From: Mesonia profundi
GTDB taxonomy: Bacteria > Bacteroidota > Bacteroidia > Flavobacteriales > Flavobacteriaceae
Assembly (NCBI RefSeq): GCF_031085155.1
Contig: NZ_JAVHUL010000017.1
Location: forward strand, 1 to 64,000
Length of the DNA stretch: 64,000 bases
Direction of reading: 5' to 3'
Position 1 is the stretch's first letter. The number at the start of each line of letters is the position of its first letter. The position numbers and the translations under genes are program-made. Below the pieces are notes generated by a model that did not search any database, was not told where the DNA came from, and was given only the letters and a program-made list of their open reading frames with translations. This document shows, piece by piece, positions 8,959 to 16,144 of this stretch.

Positions 8959-9369
8959 ATGGAAAATCCTATACAAGAACACCACGACGACGATGATATT
9001 CAAAGAATAAATCTTGAAAAAGATGTCAATGAATGGAACAAAGAAATTGAGTTTATACAAAAAGAACTTATTTTTTACTCTAAATTATTAGACTCCAAGC
9101 TTGTTAGAAAAGCAAATGCGAATGAAGAAGACGAGTCTTACATCTTATTAAAATCGGTAACACAACTGAAGGAGAAAAACAGTCAATTTCAGTTGCAATT
9201 GTTAGATTTCGAAAACAAATCAGAGGAGATTGTAGAGTGCGAAGACGTGCAATGCGAAACCTTCTTCCTTAACGAACACTTTAGCTTTAAGCAAAAACTT
9301 ATTGCCCACGTAGCAAAAGTAAGAACGGTTAAGAAGATTATTTTTGACTTCTTTGAATCAAATTTATAA
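8959..9369 (+). CDS. Hypothetical coiled-coil protein
   Basis: 136-residue, highly charged, mostly helical protein with no membrane segment. The N-terminus is acidic (EHHDDDDIQRINLEKDV) and the middle has long heptad-like runs. Two cysteines fall in CEDVQCETFF. It starts 5 bases after the GreA/Rnk-like gene and ends before a strong terminator, so the two form a small operon. No family was recognised. Related small helical proteins often sit beside Gre-like genes in flavobacteria, but a function cannot be assigned. Confidence 0.65.
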   Translation: MENPIQEHHDDDDIQRINLEKDVNEWNKEIEFIQKELIFYSKLLDSKLVRKANANEEDESYILLKSVTQLKEKNSQFQLQLLDFENKSEEIVECEDVQCETFFLNEHFSFKQKLIAHVAKVRTVKKIIFDFFESNL

Positions 9370-9388
9370 GGAGAAACTGTTTATAAGT

Positions 9389-9432
9389 CACAAAACCCAT
9401 AAAGCAACTGCTCTATGGGTTTTGTGTTTTTA
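9389..9432 (+). terminator. Rho-independent terminator
   Basis: Perfect 13-base stem CACAAAACCCATA (9389-9401) with TATGGGTTTTGTG (9414-9426), loop of 12 bases, then a T-run. It ends the gene pair 8564-9369 and lies just beyond the end of the convergent arsenic operon. Confidence 0.85.
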
Positions 9433-9435
9433 AAT

Positions 9436-10473
9436 CTATTTGTAATATTTCTTTTTCAACCAAAAAGAGATTCGCACTAATAACATTAATGCTGGCACCT
9501 CAACTAAAGGACCTATAACACCTGTAAAAGCCTGTCCAGAACTTATTCCAAAAACAGCAATAGCTACTGCAATAGCCAATTCAAAATTATTCCCTGCAGC
9601 GGTAAAAGAAATAGCTACGTTTTTATCATATGTTGCTCCCATTGCTTTACTTATGAAGAAGCTAATTAAAAACATTAGCGCAAAATAAATAAGCAGAGGG
9701 ATAGCGATAAGTACAACATCTCCAGGCAATTTCACTATATACTCTCCTTTAAGAGAAAACATTACTATAATAGTAAATAAAAGAGCCACAAGGGTTAACG
9801 GAGATATTTTAGGCAAGAACGTATGCGTATACCAATATTCTCCTTTTAATTTCACTAAAAAAACCCTGCTTAGAATTCCTAATAAAAATGGAATTCCTAA
9901 GTAGATCCCTACACTTTCTGCAATTGCAGCTATTGATATATCTACTATAGAACCATCAAAACCAAAATATGGAGGAAGTACAGTAATAAATAACCACGCA
10001 TAAAAACTATAACCAAATACCTGAAAAATACTATTTAAAGCCACTAAACCTGCCCCATATTCGTTGTTGCCTTTCGCCAAGTCATTCCATACTATAACCA
10101 TTGCAATACAACGTGCTAAGCCTATTAAGATTAGTCCTACCATGTATTCTGGATAATCTTTTAAGAATAGAATTGCCAGAAAAAACATTAGCACAGGACC
10201 AATAATCCAATTGAGAATTAAAGACACCGAGAGCACTTTTACATCTTTAAATACTTTTGGTAAAAGCGCGTAATTTACTTTTGCTAACGGTGGGTACATC
10301 ATTAATATTAAACCTATAGCTATAGGAATATTTGTGGTTCCCTCCTGAAAAGAGTTAATATATTCTGGAAGATTTGGAATAAAATATCCCAAACCTACTC
10401 CTATAAACATCGCTACAAAAATCCATAAAGTTAAATAACGATTTAAAAATCCTAAACGTTTCGTATCACTCAT
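9436..10473 (-). CDS. arsB: Arsenite efflux transporter, ACR3 family
   Basis: 345-residue membrane protein with about ten hydrophobic segments, matching the ACR3 (bile acid/arsenite/riboflavin transporter superfamily) exporter that removes As(III) from the cell. The diagnostic segment [18 protein letters not shown] carries Cys122, which is essential in characterised ACR3 proteins. The late half contains [23 protein letters not shown]. It is the last gene of the ars operon and overlaps the reductase gene by 4 bases. The family is also named acr3; it is unrelated to E. coli ArsB. Confidence 0.92.
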   Translation of the reverse strand: MSDTKRLGFLNRYLTLWIFVAMFIGVGLGYFIPNLPEYINSFQEGTTNIPIAIGLILMMYPPLAKVNYALLPKVFKDVKVLSVSLILNWIIGPVLMFFLAILFLKDYPEYMVGLILIGLARCIAMVIVWNDLAKGNNEYGAGLVALNSIFQVFGYSFYAWLFITVLPPYFGFDGSIVDISIAAIAESVGIYLGIPFLLGILSRVFLVKLKGEYWYTHTFLPKISPLTLVALLFTIIVMFSLKGEYIVKLPGDVVLIAIPLLIYFALMFLISFFISKAMGATYDKNVAISFTAAGNNFELAIAVAIAVFGISSGQAFTGVIGPLVEVPALMLLVRISFWLKKKYYK

Positions 10474-11099
10474 TTTTTTAACTCTATCTGGGAAAAGACA
10501 TATTTCATTTCTACGGCAATCTGCTCACTACGTTCTTTATATTTCTCAAATGCATTTGGTAGGCCATCAAACTCTTTAGGATCCTCATAAGTTAAAGCTA
10601 TCCTCTTTTCTGCTCCAGGAATAAAAGGACAAGTTTCCGCTGCTTGTGAACAAGTCATTATTGCGCAAAACTGAGATTGGGGATTAAACTCATCATTAAA
10701 TAATTTAGAAAAACCCATTATATTTGGCAGATTCTTTCCATAACCTACTCTATAGACAACATTCTCACCTTTAGAAAGACTATTTAAAGAAAAGCCCACA
10801 TCCCTCAGTATATAAACTATTTGGGGATGCATTGCAGTAACCTCTGTTCCTCCAGAATAAATAAATACATTAGAAAAATCAAAAAAACTAGCCATACTTT
10901 GAGCCCAAATTTGACATAGATGACTCCTACGTGAATTATGAGTACAGATAAAATTGAGGTTGCACACTTCTTTTTTATCTGTTTTCTTCTGAATAAATTC
11001 TGTTAAAGTATTTAAAACTGTCTTTCTCTCTTGAGGTAAATCTTCTACAGCTAATTGATTGATGTAAGTAATTAAATTTGGAAAAAGTAAATCTTTCAT
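10470..11099 (-). CDS. arsC: Arsenate reductase, low-molecular-weight phosphatase type
   Basis: 209-residue protein with an N-terminal extension and a low-molecular-weight tyrosine phosphatase fold. The active loop CTHNSRRS fits CX5R (Cys52, Arg58). The thioredoxin-coupled ArsC family normally adds further Cys residues: here [14 protein letters not shown] carries a pair, followed by a DPKEFDG loop with the conserved Asp-Pro. It would reduce arsenate to arsenite for export by the next gene. ATG 11099 is preferred over an upstream in-frame ATG (11135) because it begins 11 bases after the preceding gene ends. It overlaps the ACR3 gene by 4 bases. Confidence 0.87.
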   Translation of the reverse strand: MKDLLFPNLITYINQLAVEDLPQERKTVLNTLTEFIQKKTDKKEVCNLNFICTHNSRRSHLCQIWAQSMASFFDFSNVFIYSGGTEVTAMHPQIVYILRDVGFSLNSLSKGENVVYRVGYGKNLPNIMGFSKLFNDEFNPQSQFCAIMTCSQAAETCPFIPGAEKRIALTYEDPKEFDGLPNAFEKYKERSEQIAVEMKYVFSQIELKK

Positions 11100-11109
11100 A
11101 TTTTGAAAA

Positions 11110-11574
11110 TTAACAACAACCCGAATTTGGCGCACATGTATTCGCTGGCAAATCGCTAAGATTCATATTAACTTTCTCCTCTGGAATTCCACACTCCTCT
11201 TTTGCCAAACAGTCTGTTTGTTTAGGAATTAAATAAAAACGCTCCTCTTTAAAATACAAGGCATAAGTTTCTATGGTGTCTCCTTGGTACTCCACCTCCA
11301 CTTCTTGATTCTTTAATTCTAAAGACTTCGTTGCCGTAGTTAAAATGGAAACCAGTTTTTCTGGATGCAAGCGATGATCATAATCTGCAGCTTCCCACAA
11401 TTGAAGGCTTATTTTTTCTTCTTTACGGAATTGTCCTCCACAATCCACAAAACTCTTCTCTACTTTCGCCACTTCGGTGACATGAAAATGTGCCGGCACT
11501 AATTCCCCAGAAGGCAATTGAAATCCTAATTGAGTAAGCTTTTCTAAATGATTTTTAAATTCTTTTAAATTCAT
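11110..11574 (-). CDS. DUF6428 family protein of ars operons
   Basis: 154-residue soluble protein matching the DUF6428 family commonly found in arsenic operons of Bacteroidota. It contains several Cys and His residues (VPAHFHVTEV, VDCGGQF, TDCLAKEECGIP) and ends in a cysteine tail, NTCAPNSGCC. The tail resembles the CC end of the ArsR protein encoded just upstream. The function is not established. The cysteines and the context suggest As(III) binding, sensing or delivery, which is inference. Confidence 0.8.
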   Translation of the reverse strand: MNLKEFKNHLEKLTQLGFQLPSGELVPAHFHVTEVAKVEKSFVDCGGQFRKEEKISLQLWEAADYDHRLHPEKLVSILTTATKSLELKNQEVEVEYQGDTIETYALYFKEERFYLIPKQTDCLAKEECGIPEEKVNMNLSDLPANTCAPNSGCC

Positions 11575-11588
11575 ATTTTAAGTTTTTT

Positions 11589-11604
11589 ATCGTCTGATAA
11601 CGAT
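11589..11604. promoter_or_regulatory. Inverted repeat between arsR and the DUF6428 gene
   Basis: ATCGT and ACGAT flank a 6-base spacer in the 48-base gap between the two genes. The ACGAT half also occurs beside the palindrome in the arsR promoter (11980-11984). It may be a secondary operator or just an RNA hairpin. Confidence 0.25.
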
Positions 11605-11622
11605 GATTCTATTCAAATTTTT

Positions 11623-11952
11623 TTAACAGCAATCAGGCTCGGATAAAGACTGATGTAAGAAAGTAGACAAAATAGCTCTCATCTCTTTCCAATTCTCTTC
11701 ATCAATGCAATAACAAACCCGAGTTCCAGCAATTTCACCTTTAATAAGTCCGATGGTTTTTAACTCTTTTAAATGCTGAGAGATGGTGGGTTGTGCCAAT
11801 CCTATTTCTTTTACCAAGTCTCCGCAAACACACGTATTAATTTTAAACAAATGTTCTAAAATGGCGATGCGCGCAGGATGTCCCAGTACTCTAGCAAAGT
11901 TTGCCAGTTCATTTTGCTGCGGACTAAAAATTTCAGATTTGGTAATTCCCAT
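11623..11952 (-). CDS. arsR: ArsR-family metalloregulator
   Basis: 109-residue winged-helix repressor. The DNA-recognition region LVKEIGLAQPTISQHLKELK is canonical. Possible As(III) ligands are Cys41 and Cys43 (TCVCGDLV, the classic ArsR position), Cys80 and Cys82 in the wing, and a C-terminal Cys108-Cys109. It is the first gene of a four-gene operon with DUF6428, arsC and ACR3, so autoregulation relieved by arsenite is expected. A perfect palindrome overlaps its promoter -7 box. Confidence 0.92.
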   Translation of the reverse strand: MGITKSEIFSPQQNELANFARVLGHPARIAILEHLFKINTCVCGDLVKEIGLAQPTISQHLKELKTIGLIKGEIAGTRVCYCIDEENWKEMRAILSTFLHQSLSEPDCC

Positions 11953-11966
11953 AGTGACTCATTTTT

Positions 11967-11978
11967 ATATTGCAATAT
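11967..11978. promoter_or_regulatory. Candidate ArsR operator
   Basis: Perfect 12-base palindrome ATATTGCAATAT, 15 bases upstream of the arsR start codon, overlapping the proposed -7 box of the ars promoter. Position and symmetry suit a dimeric repressor site. Confidence 0.5.
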
Positions 11979-12001
11979 TACGATAATAAAACAAAATACA
12001 A
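11973..12001 (-). promoter_or_regulatory. Promoter of the ars operon
   Basis: On the minus strand TTG (12001-11999), 18 bases, then TAATATTG (11980-11973), one mismatch from the Bacteroidota -7 consensus TAnnTTTG. It lies 20 bases before the arsR start and overlaps the palindrome at 11967-11978. Confidence 0.5.
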
Positions 12002-12045
12002 TGCGTACTTTAGCGAAGAATTAATAATTCTCTCAAGCAAAAGAT

Positions 12046-12561
12046 ATGAAAGTAGCCCAATTACCCGCATCAGATTTTGAACATTACCTAAAGAACTACC
12101 TGCAAAAAGTGCCCGATCTTACGCTTTTAAAGAGCTTGGAATACAGTAGAGATTTGGTAAAGAATCTGTATCAAGGAATGTCTCCCGAAAAAGCATTATA
12201 TACGTATGCAGATGATAAATGGACGCCTAAAGAAAGGCTGCTTCACCTCATCGATAGCGAAAGAATATTTTGCACCAGAGCCTTGCGCTTTGCGCGAAAA
12301 GATGAAACGGTTTTATCGGGATATAATCACGAAGCTTTTGTAGAGGAATCTTTAGCCAATGAACGCAGCTTATCAAGCTTATTGGAGGAATATAATGCGC
12401 AACGACAGAGTTCTATTTTTCTATTCAAATCCTTTACCCAAGAAATGCTTCAGCGTAAAGGAAACGCCAACGGTCTCGTAGTATCTGTAGCCGCAGTAGG
12501 ATTGGTGATTTCGGGACACGAATTGCATCACGTACAAATTTTAAAAGATCGATATTTATAA
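12046..12561 (+). CDS. DinB family protein (DinB_2 four-helix metalloprotein)
   Basis: 171-residue all-helical protein of the DinB/YfiT superfamily. The usual three metal-binding histidines can be placed at RLLHLIDSERIF in the first half and SGHELHHVQIL near the C-terminus. WTPKERLLHLID is the family-typical core. Members include thiol-dependent transferases and hydrolases, such as bacillithiol S-transferases; the substrate here is unknown. The gene is transcribed divergently from arsR and ends at a bidirectional terminator. Confidence 0.82.
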   Translation: MKVAQLPASDFEHYLKNYLQKVPDLTLLKSLEYSRDLVKNLYQGMSPEKALYTYADDKWTPKERLLHLIDSERIFCTRALRFARKDETVLSGYNHEAFVEESLANERSLSSLLEEYNAQRQSSIFLFKSFTQEMLQRKGNANGLVVSVAAVGLVISGHELHHVQILKDRYL

Positions 12562-12564
12562 AGT

Positions 12565-12602
12565 AAAAAAGCGGAATTGATATGTATCAATTCCGCTTTT
12601 TT
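12565..12602. terminator. Bidirectional terminator
   Basis: A 17-base perfect inverted repeat, AAAAAGCGGAATTGATA then TG then the complementary arm, gives a stable hairpin with A-runs and T-runs on both sides. It separates the convergent DinB and rhodanese genes. Confidence 0.9.
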
Positions 12603-12620
12603 ATTTAGAAGTCTCTAAGA

Positions 12621-13010
12621 TTACTCCAAGTTATCTTTATAAGTCCAAGCTTCATAACCGCCTTCTAGATCGTATATTTTCTCAAAACCAGCCTCTACAA
12701 GAATTTTTACGCATTTTTCGCTTCTTCCGCCTGTTTTGCAGTATACTGCAACCGGTTGAGATTTATCTAACTTAGAAATGTTAAGTTCAAAATCTTCGTC
12801 ATATACAATATTTTGAGCCCCTTCTAAATGCTCAGACTCAAAGTCACTCATTTCTCTTACATCAATCAGCTGTGTGTTGTCCAAATTCATGATCTCTTTC
12901 ATTTCTTCTTGAGAAACCATGGTTACTTGATTATTTTTAGGCTCAGTGCAAGAGCTAGAAATCAATAAAGTACTCAGTACAAAAAGAATTATCCAGTTGT
13001 TATTTTTCAT
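12621..13010 (-). CDS. Rhodanese-like lipoprotein
   Basis: 129-residue exported protein with a lipoprotein signal peptide ending LLISSSC (Cys21) and one rhodanese domain with an intact active loop, VAVYCKTGGRS (catalytic Cys91). Such domains move sulfane sulfur to thiols. Membrane anchoring would place the activity in the periplasm. It is the last of three tandem rhodanese genes and overlaps the one before it by 11 bases, so translation is probably coupled. Confidence 0.87.
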   Translation of the reverse strand: MKNNNWIILFVLSTLLISSSCTEPKNNQVTMVSQEEMKEIMNLDNTQLIDVREMSDFESEHLEGAQNIVYDEDFELNISKLDKSQPVAVYCKTGGRSEKCVKILVEAGFEKIYDLEGGYEAWTYKDNLE

Positions 13011-13383
13011 AAGTAATACTGTTCAAGTCACTCTCCCAGCTAGAATAACTGTTCATTAAAAAGTAAACTAGTTTAAAATCTTCTTTAAATAAAACCGAAG
13101 CCGCTTTCATAGCTTCATCTTCTTTTTCGGCATACAGTATTATGGTTTCATCTTTATCAAACTTCTCCATAGTGTGTTGAAACGTATTTGTAAATTCTAT
13201 ATGTTGCGCTCCATTTATATGGCTTTTTGCATAACTTTTCCTATCCCGAAGATCTATCACAAAAACGCTTTCCTCTTTCATAGTCTCCTGCAATTCTATA
13301 GGAGTGATAGATTTCATCTTCTTGGGCTCACAGCTTATAAATATGACCGCAATAAGTCCTAATAAAAGAAGCTTTCTAAACAT
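13000..13383 (-). CDS. Rhodanese-like lipoprotein lacking the catalytic cysteine
   Basis: 127-residue lipoprotein (signal peptide MFRKLLLLGLIAVIFISC, lipidation Cys18) with a rhodanese fold (VFVIDLRDRKSYAKSHINGA). The active loop reads IILYAEKEDEAMK: the catalytic cysteine is replaced by Ala and the CxxGxR loop is lost. It should be catalytically dead and may bind or scaffold its neighbours. ATG 13383 is chosen because it starts exactly at the signal peptide, 5 bases after the upstream gene ends. An earlier in-frame ATG would add a charged leader. Confidence 0.82.
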   Translation of the reverse strand: MFRKLLLLGLIAVIFISCEPKKMKSITPIELQETMKEESVFVIDLRDRKSYAKSHINGAQHIEFTNTFQHTMEKFDKDETIILYAEKEDEAMKAASVLFKEDFKLVYFLMNSYSSWESDLNSITYEK

Positions 13384-13388
13384 TTGTT

Positions 13389-13703
13389 TTAATCTTGTTC
13401 TGTTTTTCCTTCCCAATCAGAAAAGCCGCCTTGTAAATTATGAGTTTTCTCAAAACCCATTTGATCTAATATTTGACAAGCTTGTGTACTTCTTCCGCCA
13501 GAGCGACAATAAATATAGTACTCTTTAGATTTATCGAGCTGATTAATCGCATCCATAAATTCTTGTGGCTGGTGAATATCTATTAAAGTAGCGCCAGGAA
13601 TATAGCCTTCCTCCCACTCTTCTTGAGTTCTTACATCCAAAATCTCTACGTTAGCTTCATTTTCAATTGCTTTTTGCCACTCTTCTTGTGTTAAGTCTTT
13701 CAT
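13389..13703 (-). CDS. Cytoplasmic rhodanese-like protein
   Basis: 104-residue single-domain rhodanese without a signal peptide. It has the CDC25/rhodanese entry VEILDVRTQEEWEEGYIPGA, and the active loop YYIYCRSGGRST contains catalytic Cys66. It is the first gene of the three-rhodanese operon. A likely -7 element TAAATTTG lies on the minus strand at 13735-13728, but the -33 element is not clear. The role is sulfur transfer, with the physiological acceptor unknown. Confidence 0.88.
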   Translation of the reverse strand: MKDLTQEEWQKAIENEANVEILDVRTQEEWEEGYIPGATLIDIHQPQEFMDAINQLDKSKEYYIYCRSGGRSTQACQILDQMGFEKTHNLQGGFSDWEGKTEQD

Positions 13704-13990
13704 CTATGCATTTATTTTAGTAAAATGCAAATTTACCATTTTAAACTCAATTGAAGAATATGGCGAATACGAAGTTGTAAAAAAGTTGCCTTTCATGTTA
13801 AATTGGGATGGCAGAAAAAACATTAGTGACTCAACAGAAATGTTTTATCCATTCGGAAGATTTTATTATAATTAAATCAGCCCGAGAAAAAACTAACTTT
13901 TACACAGGAAAACTCTCTGATAATCAAAGAGATAATATGATTAAAGATCTTCTTAAACCAGAAATAAATTTTAAGTTTTATTTTAAATTG

Positions 13991-14021
13991 TTGTAGAAAA
14001 AGAAAAACGTTTATATCTTTG
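13991..14021 (+). promoter_or_regulatory. Promoter of the trp operon
   Basis: TTG (13991-13993), 20 bases, then TATCTTTG (14014-14021), a full match to the Bacteroidota TAnnTTTG -7 box. Transcription should start about 4-7 bases downstream, which is at or just before the leader-peptide ATG at 14027. Confidence 0.75.
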
Positions 14022-14026
14022 CATTC

Positions 14027-14083
14027 ATGTTTTCAAAAACTGTATATACTTGGTGGTGGATTAACTTACGTCAAACGTCGTGA
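14027..14083 (+). CDS. trpL: trp operon leader peptide (three consecutive Trp codons)
   Basis: An 18-codon frame, MFSKTVYTWWWINLRQTS, with Trp codons at 14051-14059. It lies between the trp promoter and an intrinsic terminator upstream of trpE. The arrangement is that of a ribosome-mediated attenuator: starvation for charged tRNA-Trp stalls the ribosome on the Trp codons. The predicted transcription start is within a few bases of the ATG, so translation would be leaderless or nearly so. There is no Shine-Dalgarno sequence. Confidence 0.85.
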   Translation: MFSKTVYTWWWINLRQTS

Positions 14084-14136
14084 GCTAGCTACTAGTTTGT
14101 ATAATCTATTATATAAAAAGGCTTGTCATTCACGAC
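14072..14136 (+). promoter_or_regulatory. Alternative pairings of the trp attenuator
   Basis: GTCGTGA (14077-14083, overlapping the leader stop codon) is exactly complementary to TCACGAC (14130-14136), which spans the loop and 3' arm of the terminator. This antiterminator and the terminator exclude each other. A second small stem, CAAAC (14072-14076) with GTTTG (14095-14099), could sequester the 5' strand. A ribosome at the Trp codons leaves 14077-14083 free; a ribosome at the stop codon covers it. Confidence 0.65.
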
Positions 14137-14147
14137 AAGCCTTTTTT
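14115..14147 (+). terminator. trp attenuator terminator
   Basis: Stem AAAAAGGCTTGTC (14115-14127) with GACAAGCCTTTTT (14134-14146), loop ATTCAC, followed by further T. It lies 26 bases before the trpE start codon, so it can stop transcription before the operon. Confidence 0.88.
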
Positions 14148-14172
14148 CATGCCTAAAAATTAAAATATTGCT

Positions 14173-15567
14173 ATGTATACGTTAACCACTTCCTCCAAAA
14201 AAATAATCGCAGATACCATCACTCCAGTGAGTATTTACCTGAAATTAAGAGATAAATATCCTCACAGTCTTTTATTAGAAAGTAGTGATTACCACGCCAA
14301 TAATAATAGTTTTTCCTACATCTGTTGTAACCCGATTGCTTCTATTGAGGTTAAAAATAAAATGATTCATATTCAGTATCCAGATGGGAAATTAGAAAAA
14401 AAGCCGATTACAGATCAAGTTAATGTGATGGAAGAAATTCAAGCTTTCGCGGAAGTATTTCAAACTCAAAATCAGCCGTATTCCTTTATTCATAATGGTT
14501 TGTTTGGATATACTGGCTATGATGCCGTTAGGTATTTTGAAGACGTAACGATTGAGCAAAAAGAAAATAAGTTAGATATTCCTGATATGTACTATGCCGT
14601 ATATCAAAATATCATTGCTATTAATCATTTTAATAATGAAGCTTACTTATTTTCTCATACCTATCAAAAAGAAGACAATCTAGAGGAGATTTATAATTTA
14701 ATAAGCGTTCAAGATTTTGCTGAATTTGATTTTGAACTTAACGGAGAAATCACCTCTAATATAGATGATGAAACTTACCGTAATAATGTCTTAAAAGCAA
14801 AAGAACATTGTGCACGAGGAGATGTATTTCAACTTGTACTCTCCAAACGCTTTTCACAAAAATATAAAGGAGACGATTTTAATGTATATCGAGCCTTAAG
14901 AAGTGTAAACCCATCTCCTTACTTATTTTACTTTGATTATGGTAATTTTAAAATTTTTGGTAGCTCTCCAGAAGCTCAAATTGTGATACAAGGAGATCTT
15001 GCTGAAATTCATCCCATTGCAGGAACTATAAAACGCACGGGGGATGATGAGAAAGATGCCGCTGCTGCACAACAACTGGCGAAAGATCCTAAAGAAAATA
15101 GTGAACATGTGATGCTGGTCGATTTAGCCCGAAATGATTTAAGTAGAAATTCTTCTGAAGTTAAAGTGGAAACCTACAGAGAAATTCAATTTTTTTCTCA
15201 CGTTATTCATTTAGTGAGTAAAGTGACAGGAAAAAAGAAAAAAGATATTCCTAGCTTACAATTAGTAGCAGATACCTTTCCTGCAGGAACACTTAGCGGA
15301 GCACCAAAACACAAAGCGCTTCAACTTATCGAGAAATATGAAACCGTTAATCGTACTTTTTACGCTGGTGCCATTGGAGTAATGGATTTTAAAGGAAACT
15401 TTAATCACGCCATTATGATAAGAACCTTTCTAAGTAAAGATCATCAACTGCATTGGCAAGCAGGAGCAGGAATTGTAACCGATTCTACTCCAGAAAATGA
15501 ATTACAAGAAGTCTATCATAAATTAGCCGCCCTTACAAAAGCTTTAAATATCGCAACACAACTTTAA
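14173..15567 (+). CDS. trpE: Anthranilate synthase component I
   Basis: 464-residue chorismate-binding enzyme that makes anthranilate with TrpG, the first step of tryptophan synthesis. The N-terminal domain contains the LLES motif (residues 34-37), part of the tryptophan feedback site. The catalytic domain (about 200-455) has VLSKRFSQKY, SSPEAQIVIQG, IAGTIKRTGDDEKD, ELVxLARND-type DLARNDLSRN, and PAGTLSGAPK. It is the first structural gene of trpEGDCFBA and is separated from trpG by a single base. Confidence 0.96.
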   Translation: MYTLTTSSKKIIADTITPVSIYLKLRDKYPHSLLLESSDYHANNNSFSYICCNPIASIEVKNKMIHIQYPDGKLEKKPITDQVNVMEEIQAFAEVFQTQNQPYSFIHNGLFGYTGYDAVRYFEDVTIEQKENKLDIPDMYYAVYQNIIAINHFNNEAYLFSHTYQKEDNLEEIYNLISVQDFAEFDFELNGEITSNIDDETYRNNVLKAKEHCARGDVFQLVLSKRFSQKYKGDDFNVYRALRSVNPSPYLFYFDYGNFKIFGSSPEAQIVIQGDLAEIHPIAGTIKRTGDDEKDAAAAQQLAKDPKENSEHVMLVDLARNDLSRNSSEVKVETYREIQFFSHVIHLVSKVTGKKKKDIPSLQLVADTFPAGTLSGAPKHKALQLIEKYETVNRTFYAGAIGVMDFKGNFNHAIMIRTFLSKDHQLHWQAGAGIVTDSTPENELQEVYHKLAALTKALNIATQL

Positions 15568-15568
15568 T

Positions 15569-16135
15569 ATGAAAAAAATATTAGTCATAGATAATTACGA
15601 CAGTTTTGTGTATAATCTAGTACATTATTTAGAAGACCTCAACTGCCAAGTCACCGTTAAGCGGAATGATCAACTTTACTTAGAAGAAGTAGAAGATTAC
15701 GATAAGATTTTACTTTCTCCAGGACCAGGCATCCCTGAGGAAGCAGGTTTATTAAAAGAGATTATCCAAACTTACGCCAGTACAAAACCTATGTTGGGCG
15801 TTTGTTTAGGGCAACAAGCAATCGCTGAAGTTTTTGGAGGAAAACTCAACAATCTAGACAAAGTGTACCACGGGGTTGCAACTTCTATTGACATTATAGA
15901 GGAGGATTCTGTTTTATTTAAAGACCTTCCTAAAAAACTGGAAGTAGGTCGCTACCACTCTTGGATAGTTCAAGAACTTCCTGAGGTTTTAATCCCCACC
16001 TCTTATGATGAAAACGGACAAATTATGTCTATAAAACACAGAGATTTTCCTGTCTTTGCGGTACAATTTCATCCAGAGTCGGTATTGACTCCGTTAGGAA
16101 AAAAAATATTAGAGAACTGGGTAAATCACGCTTAA
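15569..16135 (+). CDS. trpG: Anthranilate synthase component II (glutamine amidotransferase)
   Basis: 188-residue class I glutamine amidotransferase supplying ammonia to TrpE. The nucleophile Cys79 lies in GVCLGQQ, with the catalytic His168/Glu170 in QFHPES. The oxyanion-loop motif LSPGPGIPEEAG is intact. It is a stand-alone subunit, neither fused to trpE nor to trpD. It starts one base after trpE, which suggests coupled translation and equal subunit supply. Confidence 0.95.
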   Translation: MKKILVIDNYDSFVYNLVHYLEDLNCQVTVKRNDQLYLEEVEDYDKILLSPGPGIPEEAGLLKEIIQTYASTKPMLGVCLGQQAIAEVFGGKLNNLDKVYHGVATSIDIIEEDSVLFKDLPKKLEVGRYHSWIVQELPEVLIPTSYDENGQIMSIKHRDFPVFAVQFHPESVLTPLGKKILENWVNHA

Positions 16136-16144
16136 AAAGTAATT

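Noticed and set aside
13808-13996. 62-codon plus-strand frame between the rhodanese operon and the trp leader
   Set aside because: No recognisable domain, overlaps the trp promoter region at its end, and lacks a promoter or terminator of its own. The text could be a decayed gene but is not enough for a call.
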